Source of the DNA: Oscillospiraceae bacterium
GTDB taxonomy: Bacteria > Bacillota > Clostridia > Oscillospirales > Ruminococcaceae
DNA: 36,102 bases
Direction of reading: 5' to 3'
Assembly: GCA_902772105.1 (NCBI GenBank)
Contig: CACXZI010000027.1
Span: 1 to 36,102, forward strand
Below the pieces are notes generated by a model. It was not told the origin of the DNA. It did not search any database and saw only the letters and a program-made list of their open reading frames with translations. This document shows positions 16,973-25,371 of this stretch, piece by piece. Within the stretch, counting starts at the first letter, position 1; each line of letters starts with the position of its first letter. The position numbers were made by a program, and so were the translations under genes.

Positions 16973-17251
16973 TGGTTTTTTAGAAGATGAAAGATATTAT
17001 TATTATGTTAAGGTTTAGATTTGATATTTAAACTGAAATATTTAGATTTAAAGTTTTTTATTTTTATTTTTATATTTTATATAACGGTTTTTATTTTATG
17101 TTTTATTAGAAGTAGTTAAATATGAATGATATATTTTTAAAAATTCAAAATATTGTTTTAAGAAGAATATGTTAAAAATTATATGAGATTTATATTAAAG
17201 ATTTGAAAAAATTATTTTTTGTTATTGTATCTCTTTTGTAGATTTTTTAAT
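16973..17251 (+). other. gene-free spacer between TM2 genes
   Basis: AT-rich, no frame or array seen. It runs up to the predicted promoter of the third TM2 gene. Confidence 0.5.
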
Positions 17252-17281
17252 TTGTTATTGAATTTTTTTTAAACATATAAT
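17252..17281 (+). promoter_or_regulatory. predicted promoter of the third TM2 gene
   Basis: TTGTTA (17252-17257), 18 bp, TATAAT (17276-17281); about 75 nt before the ATG. Confidence 0.4.
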
Positions 17282-17358
17282 AATATAGAGTTAAATTATT
17301 TTGATTTTTATTATTAGATATTTTTAAAAATTTTGCTACACTTTATGAGGGGATTGTT

Positions 17359-17754
17359 ATGAAATTAGAACAAAATAGTAAAAGAGATTTTTTGGTTACT
17401 GTTTTTTTAGCAAGATATGGATTTGCTTATGGTTTACACAGGTTTTATTGCGGGAAAATATTCACCGGAATTTTATATTTAGTTGGGTGGTTTTTTTCAG
17501 GGCAAAAGTTGGTTGGTGTGTTTTATAGTAGTTGTATGGAAACTGTTTTTAATTATTATGTTGAATCAGGAACCTATAGTTTATATGATTTTTTTAATTA
17601 TTTTAAAGAGGAGAATGGAATTATTTTTCTGTTTTTAACTTTAGTTTTTTTAACTTTTGTTATAATAGATTTAGTTTTAATTGTTTGTGGAAAATTTAAA
17701 GACAATGAAGGAAAAGTTGTTTGCTATAGCAAAATTTTTGATATAATGTTTTAG
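17359..17754 (+). CDS. TM2-domain protein with an inserted middle segment
   Basis: 131 residues. The TM2 signature YGLHRFYCGKIFTGILYLVG (about 27-46) and the closing IDLVLIVCGKFKDNEGKVVC are both present. They are separated by an extra segment of about 55 residues rich in aromatic residues (about 47-100), where a canonical TM2 has only a short turn. ATG at 17359 with GAGGGG 6-7 nt upstream. It has its own predicted promoter. Membrane protein of unknown function. Confidence 0.75.
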   Translation: MKLEQNSKRDFLVTVFLARYGFAYGLHRFYCGKIFTGILYLVGWFFSGQKLVGVFYSSCMETVFNYYVESGTYSLYDFFNYFKEENGIIFLFLTLVFLTFVIIDLVLIVCGKFKDNEGKVVCYSKIFDIMF

Positions 17755-18031
17755 ATTGATTTTTATGTAGAAAATTTAATATTTTGTTAAGTTGGATTTT
17801 TAGAAAGAGGTTAAATTTAGCAGATATTTTTTGTTTATTTTAAAATTATTTATATAAGAATTTAAAATGGTATAATGTATGATTAAAGAGTTTTATATAA
17901 ATTTAAAATAGTTTAAAAGATTATTATTTTGATTTTATTTAACATATTAAAAATTTTATAAAATTATGTAATATTAAACAAGAAATGTTAGAGTTTTTTA
18001 GTTTATTTATATTAGTTTATATAATTAAAAT
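17755..18031 (+). other. gene-free spacer with an orphan promoter-like site
   Basis: No frame is seen. TATAAT at 17871-17876, preceded by TGG, looks like an extended -10 but has no good -35 and no gene close downstream. Confidence 0.4.
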
Positions 18032-18060
18032 TTGTAAAATAATTTAATTTTTGATATAAT
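18032..18060 (+). promoter_or_regulatory. promoter of the broken TM2 gene
   Basis: TTGTAA (18032-18037), 17 bp, TATAAT (18055-18060) with TGA before it. The -35, spacer length and extended -10 are the same as for pgk and the MBOAT gene. It probably still serves the TM2 gene at 18453. Confidence 0.6.
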
Positions 18061-18123
18061 ATTTGAAATTGATATTTTAATTTTAAAATAAAATGGGTAT
18101 TATATTAATTGAAGGTGATTTTT

Positions 18124-18415
18124 TTGGATAAGGAAAATAATGTTAGTGATAAAGATTATGTTGTTTCTATTTTGCTTTGTTTTTTTTTTGGAGTGTTTGG
18201 AAAAAACAGGAATTGCATATTTGTTTATATTAATATTAGGGATTGTTCTTGAAGAATTTTGTTATTATAAAAATTGTAACTTTTATGGTTTTTGTAGGTT
18301 GCCTTTTTATATTGTTGGAATATTAATGCTCGTTGATTTGGTTTTAATTATAACTAAAAGATTTAAAGACAATGAAGGAAAAGTTATTTGTTGTAGCAAA
18401 TTTTTTAAAGAATAG
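18124..18415 (+). pseudogene. frameshifted TM2-domain gene
   Basis: The 5' part reads in one frame from TTG 18124 (MDKENNVSDKDYVVSILLCF), matching the TM2 N-terminus of its neighbours, then loses the LHRFYCGK motif and runs to a stop. The 3' part (VDLVLIITKRFKDNEGKVIC) lies in the next frame, open from ATG 18140. The shift falls somewhere between about 18180 and 18290. A promoter and an SD-like AAGGTG (18112-18117) remain. The 91-codon frame from 18140 could be translated, but would not make a normal TM2 protein. Confidence 0.65.
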
Positions 18416-18452
18416 TAATATAATTTTAAAGAATATTTTTTGGAGGTTTATT

Positions 18453-18689
18453 ATGGATTTAGAAAATATTAGTAGAAAAGATTGGCTTGTTACTTTAATT
18501 CTAGCTTTTTTTGGAGGATATATTGGTTTACATAGATTTTATTGTGGGAAAATTGTTAGCGGTGTGGTTTATATTTTAACTTTTGGCGGCGTTGGAATTG
18601 GAGTTTTAGTAGATTTAATTTTAATTGTTTGTAAAAAATTTAGGGATATTGATGGGGCTTTGGTTTGCAAGAGTTCTATTATTGATTAG
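18453..18689 (+). CDS. TM2-domain membrane protein (compact form A)
   Basis: 78 residues, a canonical single TM2 domain: N-terminal SRKDWLVTLILAFFGGYIG, the LHRFYCGK motif between the two helices, GGVGIGVLVDLILIVCKK, and a short polar tail. ATG at 18453 with TGGAGG 6 nt upstream. From FGG to FRD it is almost identical to the TM2 gene at 18831, so the two copies are recent or kept alike by gene conversion. Probably on the transcript from the promoter at 18032. TM2 proteins are widespread, and their role is unknown in most bacteria. Confidence 0.85.
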   Translation: MDLENISRKDWLVTLILAFFGGYIGLHRFYCGKIVSGVVYILTFGGVGIGVLVDLILIVCKKFRDIDGALVCKSSIID

Positions 18690-18830
18690 TTAAAGATGGC
18701 ATTAATTGGATTTTTTGTTGCGTTTTTTGTTGAATTTTTTTATAATAAAACTGATGTATAAATATGATGTTTGTTAAAATAATATATAATATAGATTTTT
18801 TGTATTATGAAAATTTTTGGAGTTGATTTA

Positions 18831-19067
18831 ATGGAATATTATAGCAGGGTTAGTGATAGAGACTGGCTTATTGCATTTTTGCTCTGTTTTTTTGGAGGAT
18901 TTATAGGATTGCATAGATTTTATTGTGGAAAAATAGTTAGTGGAGTGGTTTATATTTTAACCTTTGGTGGCGTTGGAATTGGAGTTTTAGTTGATTTAAT
19001 TTTAATTTTGTGTAAAAAATTTAGAGATAATGAAGGATTATATTTAAAAAAATGTTTTTTAGAATAG
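18831..19067 (+). CDS. TM2-domain membrane protein (compact form B)
   Basis: 78 residues, sister of the gene at 18453. It has SDRDWLIAFLLCFFGGFIG, LHRFYCGK, and the same second helix GGVGIGVLVDLILILCKK, but a different tail (ends KKCFLE; the usual EGKVVC end is lost). The ATG at 18831 is chosen because GGAG (18819-18822) precedes it; the frame extends eight codons upstream without an SD. comEC starts 15 nt later, so the two may be co-transcribed. Confidence 0.85.
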   Translation: MEYYSRVSDRDWLIAFLLCFFGGFIGLHRFYCGKIVSGVVYILTFGGVGIGVLVDLILILCKKFRDNEGLYLKKCFLE

Positions 19068-19082
19068 GGAAGTTTAATTTAA

Positions 19083-21275
19083 ATGAAGATTATAGATTTT
19101 AAAAAATTTTTAAAATATTCTGCAGCTTTTGTTGTTGGTTTAACGGGAGCTGCAATTTTTGGTTTTAAGCTTTGTTTTGTTCCTTTGATTTTGTTTTCTG
19201 TTGTTTTTTTAATTTCAATTTTTTTTAAAAATAAGATTAATATTAAAGATTTTTCTTTTTTATCTTTGTTTGCGATTTTTGGAGCTTTTTGGTTTTCTTT
19301 AAATGTTTTTTTTACATATAATTTTTCAGAAAAGTTTGATGGAGAAGAAGAAATAGTTGTTGGAACATTAAAAGATATTGAATATTATGAAAATGGTAGA
19401 TCTGACTATATTTTAAATGTTAAAAAAATTGGAGATTCTAAGGTTTTTTTTCCGTTTAACCTAAGACTATATGTAAATAAAAAAAATGAAGTGGATTGCA
19501 ATTATTTTGATGAAATAAAGGTTAAAGTGAAACTTAAATCTTGTGTTAAAAATAGATGGTTTAATTTTTTCGACTCTAGCTGTAGTAAAAAGATTTTTCT
19601 AAGTGGAAAAGTTTTATCTAAAATTGAAGTTTTTGAAAAAGATAGTTTTTTTGCTAACTTTTTAAATTTAAGAGATGCTATGATTAAGAACATAGATTTT
19701 TTTGTTGCAGAACCATATAATTTTTTAGCAAGTGGAATTATCTTTGGAAGAACTAGAAATATTCCTTTTGAAATAGATAGAATTTCTAGCAGATGTGGTG
19801 TATCACATATTTTTGCTATTTCTGGTTTACATATTTGTATTTTATCGGTTTTTCTTGTTTTAATTTTAAGATTTTTTAGAGCACCTAAACTTTTTTGTTT
19901 GATTTTTCTAGCTGTTTTTATGTTTATTTATGCATTTGTTGTTGGGTTTTCTGCTTCTGTTTTAAGAGCCATATTTATGTCTCTTAGTGTATGTTTTTCT
20001 ATGTTTCTTAACAAAAAAATTAAGCCTGTTGAAGCTTTATTGCTTTCTGCTTTTTTTATTTTAGTTGTTTGGCCTATGTCTATTTTAGGAATTTCTTTTG
20101 TTTTGTCTTTTTCTTCTTGCTTTGGAATAATGTTTTTGTCTAACAAAATATCTAATTTTATTATATATAGGTTTAGAATTAGTAATAAATTTATTATTTT
20201 GGTTTTGCAAGCTTTTTCGGTTTCTTTAGCTGCAACTATTTCAACGTCTGCTTTTTTGATGTTTATTTTTGGGAAAATTTCAATTGTTGCTCCTATTTCA
20301 AATTTTTTTGTTGTTCCTTTTCTACCTATTTTATATATTTTTTCTGTTTTAGTTTCTTTTTTTGGATTTTTTTCGGATTCAGCTGCATTTTTTGTTGGAG
20401 ATTTTTGTGAAGGACTTTTTGGTTCTATTTTTTATATTTTAGGGTTTATTTCAAGATTTCCTTTTTGCTATATTGCTGCTAATCATATTTTGGTTAGAAT
20501 TATTGTTGTTTTAGCGTCTTTATTGTTTTTTATTTATCTTTGTATCTATAAAAAATATAGAGTTAGTAAAAAATTTGTTTTTGGTTTTGTTTTATTTATT
20601 TTATTATTATTTTTTATTAGTTTAATTTTTAAAAAAGATGTTACTAGAATTTATGTTTTAAAGAGTGGATATACCACAAGTGTTGTTATTAATAGTTGTG
20701 GAAAAACTGTTGTTGTTAATTGTGGTGGGGGAGAAATTTTTGCAAAAAAACTCGTTGATTTTTTAGATAGCAAAGGAATTTTAAAGGTTGATATTTTTGT
20801 TTTAGCATCATCTAAAAAAAGGCATATGTCAGGAGTGGTTGATTTTATTAATGCCACTAACCCAACATGTTTTGTTGTTTCTAAAGATGCACAAAATAGT
20901 AATATTTTAGACTATATTGATTTAGATAAAACAAATATTATTTTAAATAATAAGTTTTATTTGGAATATCATCCGGTTTCTATTAATGTTTTAAATGATG
21001 GAAAAAATTTTGGTTTTTATTTTAATTTTAGTGGAACCTGCATAGGATATTCTAAAAATTTAGATTTTATGGAATATATGGCTAAAAATAAAAATATTAA
21101 TTTTGCTATTCTGGATGAAAAAATAACAGATGTTGAAAGAGCAGAAAATTTAAAAGTTAGAAGTTGTTTAGGGCTTTTAAATAATGATTTGCCAAAAGGA
21201 TCGTTTGAATCTGTTGGAGAAAATAGAATAACAGAATTTGTTTTATATGGATGGAGGTTTAAAAAAGAAAAGTAG
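19083..21275 (+). CDS. comEC: ComEC/Rec2-family DNA uptake protein, beta-lactamase motif lost
   Basis: 730 residues, the channel that carries single-stranded DNA through the membrane in natural transformation. It has N-terminal helices, a soluble OB/DUF4131-like domain (about 70-200), the Competence domain with the signature HIFAISGLHICILS and about ten helices (about 215-520), and a C-terminal metallo-beta-lactamase-like domain (about 545-730). In the last, the expected LTHxHxDHxGG reads LASSKKRHMSG: only one of the four metal ligands in the motif remains. GKTVVVNCGGG stands for the usual D-x-G-G strand. ATG 19083 has only a weak SD (GGGAAG). The comEC-holA order is the usual clostridial one, but 750 nt of repeats now separate them. 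Whether DNA uptake still works is doubtful. Confidence 0.88.
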   Translation: MKIIDFKKFLKYSAAFVVGLTGAAIFGFKLCFVPLILFSVVFLISIFFKNKINIKDFSFLSLFAIFGAFWFSLNVFFTYNFSEKFDGEEEIVVGTLKDIEYYENGRSDYILNVKKIGDSKVFFPFNLRLYVNKKNEVDCNYFDEIKVKVKLKSCVKNRWFNFFDSSCSKKIFLSGKVLSKIEVFEKDSFFANFLNLRDAMIKNIDFFVAEPYNFLASGIIFGRTRNIPFEIDRISSRCGVSHIFAISGLHICILSVFLVLILRFFRAPKLFCLIFLAVFMFIYAFVVGFSASVLRAIFMSLSVCFSMFLNKKIKPVEALLLSAFFILVVWPMSILGISFVLSFSSCFGIMFLSNKISNFIIYRFRISNKFIILVLQAFSVSLAATISTSAFLMFIFGKISIVAPISNFFVVPFLPILYIFSVLVSFFGFFSDSAAFFVGDFCEGLFGSIFYILGFISRFPFCYIAANHILVRIIVVLASLLFFIYLCIYKKYRVSKKFVFGFVLFILLLFFISLIFKKDVTRIYVLKSGYTTSVVINSCGKTVVVNCGGGEIFAKKLVDFLDSKGILKVDIFVLASSKKRHMSGVVDFINATNPTCFVVSKDAQNSNILDYIDLDKTNIILNNKFYLEYHPVSINVLNDGKNFGFYFNFSGTCIGYSKNLDFMEYMAKNKNINFAILDEKITDVERAENLKVRSCLGLLNNDLPKGSFESVGENRITEFVLYGWRFKKEK

Positions 21276-21299
21276 AAAATATTATTTTTATTGTGTTAA

Positions 21300-21955
21300 T
21301 ATATTAAAATTTTTAGTTGATTGTGTATTTTTATAGATTTAAGTTTATTATAAATTTTTTATAATTTATGAAATTCAAATTAAAATATTATTTTAAAAAA
21401 GTTATGAATTTTATATATGCAGATTATTATGATTTTAAATGTTTTTATGATAGTTTATGTTATAAAAAGAAATTTTTAATTGATTGTGTATTTTTATATA
21501 TTTAAATTTATTATAAATTTTTTTATAAATTATGAAATTAAATTAAAATATTATTTTTAAAAAAATTATTAATTTTATATATGCAGATTATTATGATTTT
21601 AAATGTTTTTATGGTAGTTTATGTTATAAAAAGAAATTTTTAGTTGATTGTGTATTTTTATATATTTAAATTTATTATAAATTTTTTATAATTTATGAAA
21701 TTCAAATTAAAACATTATTTTAAAAAAGTTTATGGATTTTATATGTATAAATTATTATGATTTTAAATGTTATGGTAGTTTATGTTATAAAAAGAAATTT
21801 TTAGTTGATTGTGTATTTTTATAGATTTAAATTTATTATAAATTTTTTATAATTTATGAAATTCAAATTAAAATATTATTTTAAAAAAGTTATTAATTTT
21901 ATATATGCAGATTATTATGATTTTAAATGTTTTCATGGTAGTTTATATATTAAAA
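21300..21955 (+). repeat. tandem array, ~163-bp unit, 4 copies
   Basis: Phase marks of TTGATTGTGTATTTTTATA at 21317, 21480, 21644 and 21805 (spacings 163, 164, 161). Each unit also carries ATATATGCAGATTATTATGA (in one copy ATATGTATAAATTATTATGA) and a small hairpin, ATTATAAA/TTTATAAT. No open frame. The array fills the space between comEC and holA and stops at the holA promoter. The unit is unrelated to the 110-bp array before holB. Confidence 0.85.
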
Positions 21956-21969
21956 ATATAAATTTTGTG

Positions 21970-21978
21970 TGTTATAAT
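21970..21978 (+). promoter_or_regulatory. extended -10 promoter of holA
   Basis: TGT-TATAAT; the -35 at 17 bp is poor (TTAAAA). It lies immediately after the 163-bp array, about 50 nt before the holA ATG. Confidence 0.45.
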
Positions 21979-22029
21979 ATTTTAGATATATTTTAGTAGA
22001 GTTATGTTTTATGGAAGGGTTATTTTGTT

Positions 22030-23037
22030 ATGATATACTCAAAAGAAAAGTTAGAAGAAAAAATAAAGAAAAAAGAGTTTTTTAATTTTTATGTTTTTTA
22101 TGGAGAAGAGAAATATTTAATTGAAAATTTCACAAAAAAAATGTTAAAAGCGTTTGATTTAGAAAATTTTTTGGATTTTAATTTTAAGAAATGTTTTTTT
22201 GAGGAGTTTAAATTTGATGAATTAGAAATCTTTTTAAACATGGCGCCTGTTTTTTCTTCAAAAAGAGTTTTTCTTTTAAAGGATGTTGAAATTTCTAAAT
22301 TAACCACTTCTTTTGTTGAAAAATTAAAAAAAATATTAAAAGATATGCCAGAAACTTCTGTTTTGATTTTGACTATTTTTAAAGATTCATATGGCTTTAA
22401 AAAGACTGCTGCATTTAAAAAATTGGTTGAAGAGGGGGCTTTTGTTGAATTTCTTTATAAGAGTGAGCAGTGGCTTTTTGATGCACTTTTAAAAAGTATT
22501 AAAAAAAAAGGGCTTTCTATTTCAAAAGAAAATTTAATTTTTTTTATTAGAAGATCTACAAAAAGTATTGAAAATTTAAAGGTTGAGCTTGAAAAAATTT
22601 TTTCTTTCGTTTTAGAAGGCGAGATTAAAAGGGAAGATATTTTAAACTTAACAAGTGAAAATGTTGAAGAAAATGCATTTAACATAACAAAAAATATTCT
22701 TGCTGGGAATAAATTAAAAGCTTTAAAAATTTTTAACGATTTAAAGAAAATTGGAACTAATGACGTTTTGATTTTTTCTGCCATTAGTTGTTGTTTTGTT
22801 GATTTATATCGGGCTAAATGTGCTAAGTTAAACGGAGTTAGGTTAAACGATATTGCTAAAATTTATGACTATAGAGGAAAAGAATTTAGAATTAAAAATG
22901 CTATGCTAAACTGCGATGCTTTTTCTATTGAAAAGTTGCGCAAATTTGTTGTTTTGTTAGCGGATTTAGATATTTCTTTTAAAACTAAAAATGTTAAAAA
23001 AGATTTTTTGTTGGAAAAATTTTTGTTTTCTATTTAG
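22030..23037 (+). CDS. holA: DNA polymerase III delta subunit (clamp loader)
   Basis: The delta subunit opens the sliding-clamp ring. 335 residues, the usual length. The N-terminus NFYVFYGEEKYLIENF matches the family's FYGEExYLI signature, followed by the AAA+-like domain with VFSSKRVFLLKDVE and KTAAFKKLVEEGA. The helical C-terminal collar domain includes LDISFKTKNVKKDFLLEKFLF, the usual end of HolA. ATG at 22030 with GGAAGG 11 nt upstream. comEC upstream is typical synteny. The rpsT gene that often follows holA in Clostridia is absent and replaced by a tandem array. Confidence 0.93.
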   Translation: MIYSKEKLEEKIKKKEFFNFYVFYGEEKYLIENFTKKMLKAFDLENFLDFNFKKCFFEEFKFDELEIFLNMAPVFSSKRVFLLKDVEISKLTTSFVEKLKKILKDMPETSVLILTIFKDSYGFKKTAAFKKLVEEGAFVEFLYKSEQWLFDALLKSIKKKGLSISKENLIFFIRRSTKSIENLKVELEKIFSFVLEGEIKREDILNLTSENVEENAFNITKNILAGNKLKALKIFNDLKKIGTNDVLIFSAISCCFVDLYRAKCAKLNGVRLNDIAKIYDYRGKEFRIKNAMLNCDAFSIEKLRKFVVLLADLDISFKTKNVKKDFLLEKFLFSI

Positions 23038-23080
23038 TTTTTTATTAAGGAAATATTATATAAAATAAAGATTATGTAAA

Positions 23081-23661
23081 TTTTTATTATTATTTTTTGA
23101 TAGTAAAAATATTTAAAATTATTATGAACTAGAAATTTTTGTAACATATTTTTATATATAAAACTAAAGTTTTTTAAAGAAGTTTTATATTGTTTTGGTA
23201 AAATTTTTATTTAATATATTCTATTAAATTTATGGTTAGTTTTTTAAGATTTATAAATAGGTTAAAATTTTTATTATTATTTTTTGATAGTAAAAATATT
23301 TAAAATTATTATGAACTAGAAATTTTTGTAATAGTTTTTTATATATAAAACTAAAGTTTTTAAAGAAGTTTTATATTGTTTTAGTAAAATTTTTATTTAA
23401 TATATTCTATTAAATTTATGGTTAGTTTTTTAAGATTTATAAATAGTTTAAAATTTTTATTATTATTTTTTGATAGTAAAAATATTTAAAATTATTATGA
23501 ACTAGAAATTTTTGTAATAGATTTTTATATATAAAACTAAAGTTTTTAAAGAAGTTTTATATTGCTTTAGTAAAATTTTTATTTAATATATTCTATTAAA
23601 TTTGTGGTTAGTTTTTTAAGATTTATAAATAGGTTAAAATTTTTATTATTATTTTTTTATT
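23081..23661 (+). repeat. tandem array, ~187-bp unit, about 3.1 copies
   Basis: TAGTAAAAATATTTAAAATT recurs at 23101, 23288 and 23474 (spacings 187 and 186), with a partial fourth unit ending near 23661. Copies are nearly identical. No open frame. It lies directly downstream of holA. The unit differs from both other arrays. Confidence 0.85.
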
Positions 23662-23915
23662 TTGAAAAAGATTAATTAAATTTTGTTTTATATTAGAAGA
23701 AATTATATTTTAGTTTTTTATTTAGTTTATTATTGATGGTTATTTAAAGATTTTATCGTTAAGATTTAAAATTTATTTATTTTTACATAGTATAAAATTA
23801 TAAATTAAATATAGTTAGATAAAATTTATATTTTGATTTTTGTTTGTGGTTTTAAAAAATTAAAATTATGTTATTTTTAAAAGTTAAAAATTTTGTTAAA
23901 GTAAATAATAAAAAT
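23662..23915 (+). other. gene-free spacer after the 187-bp array
   Basis: AT-rich and unique; nothing recognisable up to the promoter of the MBOAT gene. Confidence 0.5.
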
Positions 23916-23944
23916 TTGTAAATATGTTAAAAATATGATATAAT
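23916..23944 (+). promoter_or_regulatory. promoter of the MBOAT/DHHW pair
   Basis: TTGTAA (23916-23921), 17 bp, TATAAT (23939-23944), preceded by TGA. Predicted leader about 135 nt. Confidence 0.6.
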
Positions 23945-24088
23945 TTAGCATATATTTAATTTTATTTTTTGGTTGATGTAGAAAATTTGTTATAGATTTT
24001 ATAATAATTTTAAATAGTTAATATGATAATTAATTTTATTTGTATTAGAATTTATTTTTTAATTTAGATGATATTATTTGGAGGTTTA

Positions 24089-24379
24089 ATGGAATTTACA
24101 AGTGTTGTTTTTTTGTTTTTTGTTTTTCCTTTGTTTTTAATAACATATTATTTTTCTCCTTTGAAATTGAAAAATTTAGTTATTTTGTTTTTTAGTTTTA
24201 TAATGCTTTTTTGGGGGACACCAAGACTTTTTCTATATTTTTTAGGGTGTGCTTTTTTAAATTACATAGCAGGATTTTTAATTTTAAAATTTCAAAATGT
24301 TAAATTTGCAACCGTTTTTAAATTAATAGTTATTTTTTTAATTTTAGCTTTCGTTTATATATTATTATGTTTTTTATGA
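24089..24379 (+). CDS. MBOAT O-acyltransferase, N-terminal fragment
   Basis: First part of an AlgI-like membrane-bound O-acyltransferase. The opening MEFTSVVFLFFVFPLFLITY and the following KLKNLVILFFSFIMLFWG and NYIAGFLI helices match the family's N-terminus. I choose ATG 24089 because GGAGG (24080-24084) lies 4 nt before it; the open frame begins seven codons earlier. It stops at TGA 24377-24379, just after a run of six T (24370-24375). One extra T would fuse it in frame to the next ORF. Membrane protein, three or four helices. Alone it would not be an enzyme. Confidence 0.65.
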   Translation: MEFTSVVFLFFVFPLFLITYYFSPLKLKNLVILFFSFIMLFWGTPRLFLYFLGCAFLNYIAGFLILKFQNVKFATVFKLIVIFLILAFVYILLCFL

Positions 24380-25356
24380 ATAATATTTCTTTTTTGCTTG
24401 ATGCATATAAAAATAGATTCGAATTTTCTAAAAATATTATTAATTATTTTTTATATGTTTTTATGTTTTTTAATTTTTATGTTGGGCCTGTTATTCCATA
24501 CTATAAAATTAAAAGCAAAATTGAGAAAAGATCCTTTAACTTTGATGATGTTGTTAAGGGAGTTGAAAGGTTTATTTTAGGGCTTTTTAAAGTTTTGGTT
24601 TTAGCTTTTGAAGTTGGCGAAATTAGAAGGTTTATTTATCTTAAAACTTTTGAGGAACTTTCTTTTTGCACGGCTTGGGTTGGTGCACTTTCTGCTTTTT
24701 TTCATTTTTATTTTTTTTATTCTGGATATTGTGATATGGCGAATGGACTTTTAAAATTTTGTGGGTTTCCCTATTTCGAAAATTTCACTGAGAGAGTTTT
24801 CTACACTAGCTTAAACAAATTTGTTAGAAATTTTAATTTTAGTTTTACAAATTATTTAAAATTTTATATTTTTCCTTGGGCTAGAAATAGTGGAAAAATG
24901 TTTAAAGTTTTTAAATATATGAGTATGTGTTTTGTTTATATGTTTGTTACTCAACTTGATGTATTTTATTTTTTTATTTTAGTTTTTTTAGAATATGTTT
25001 TTTTAAATAGATTTTTTATGCGCTTTTCAAAAATAGCTAATTTAAAAATTATTAGGAAAATTTTTTGTTTTATTTTAGTTATTTTTGGTTTTGGTTGTTT
25101 TGGGTCAAGAGGATTTTTTTGGAAAAATTTTGAGCTGCTATTCGGGAAGAGGTGGTTGTTTTTTGATAAATCTTTAGCTTTTATTTTGATGTTTTTGAAA
25201 TTTTCATTTATTATAGCTTGTTATTTTGGAGTTGTTTATTTTTTAAAGTGGCTTAAAAAACCTAGAAATAAATATTATAATTTGTTTTTATTTATTAGAA
25301 AATTTTTATATTTATTTTTGTTTTTGGTGTCGGTTGTTTACTGTTTAACAGTTTAG
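24376..25356 (+). CDS. MBOAT O-acyltransferase, C-terminal fragment lacking both His
   Basis: Remainder of the AlgI-like protein, about 326 residues, many helices. ISFLLDAYKNRFE matches the family's LSYLIDVYRG region, GPVIPYYKI the AGPIxRY segment, and FYSGYCDMANGLLKFCGF the FSGYSDMAIGLxxxxGF signature. Two invariant sites are changed: the family's RRWHISLSxWFRDY reads VRNFNFSFTNYLKFY (His to Asn), and the WHG region further on reads FVTQLD. About 25-30 residues around the family's FKYxNF...GISFxTFQ segment are absent at the junction. The ATG overlaps the previous stop (ATGA), so re-initiation is possible. I infer decay, or a non-catalytic membrane role. Confidence 0.7.
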   Translation: MNNISFLLDAYKNRFEFSKNIINYFLYVFMFFNFYVGPVIPYYKIKSKIEKRSFNFDDVVKGVERFILGLFKVLVLAFEVGEIRRFIYLKTFEELSFCTAWVGALSAFFHFYFFYSGYCDMANGLLKFCGFPYFENFTERVFYTSLNKFVRNFNFSFTNYLKFYIFPWARNSGKMFKVFKYMSMCFVYMFVTQLDVFYFFILVFLEYVFLNRFFMRFSKIANLKIIRKIFCFILVIFGFGCFGSRGFFWKNFELLFGKRWLFFDKSLAFILMFLKFSFIIACYFGVVYFLKWLKKPRNKYYNLFLFIRKFLYLFLFLVSVVYCLTV

Positions 25357-25371
25357 AAAGGAGGGATTACA

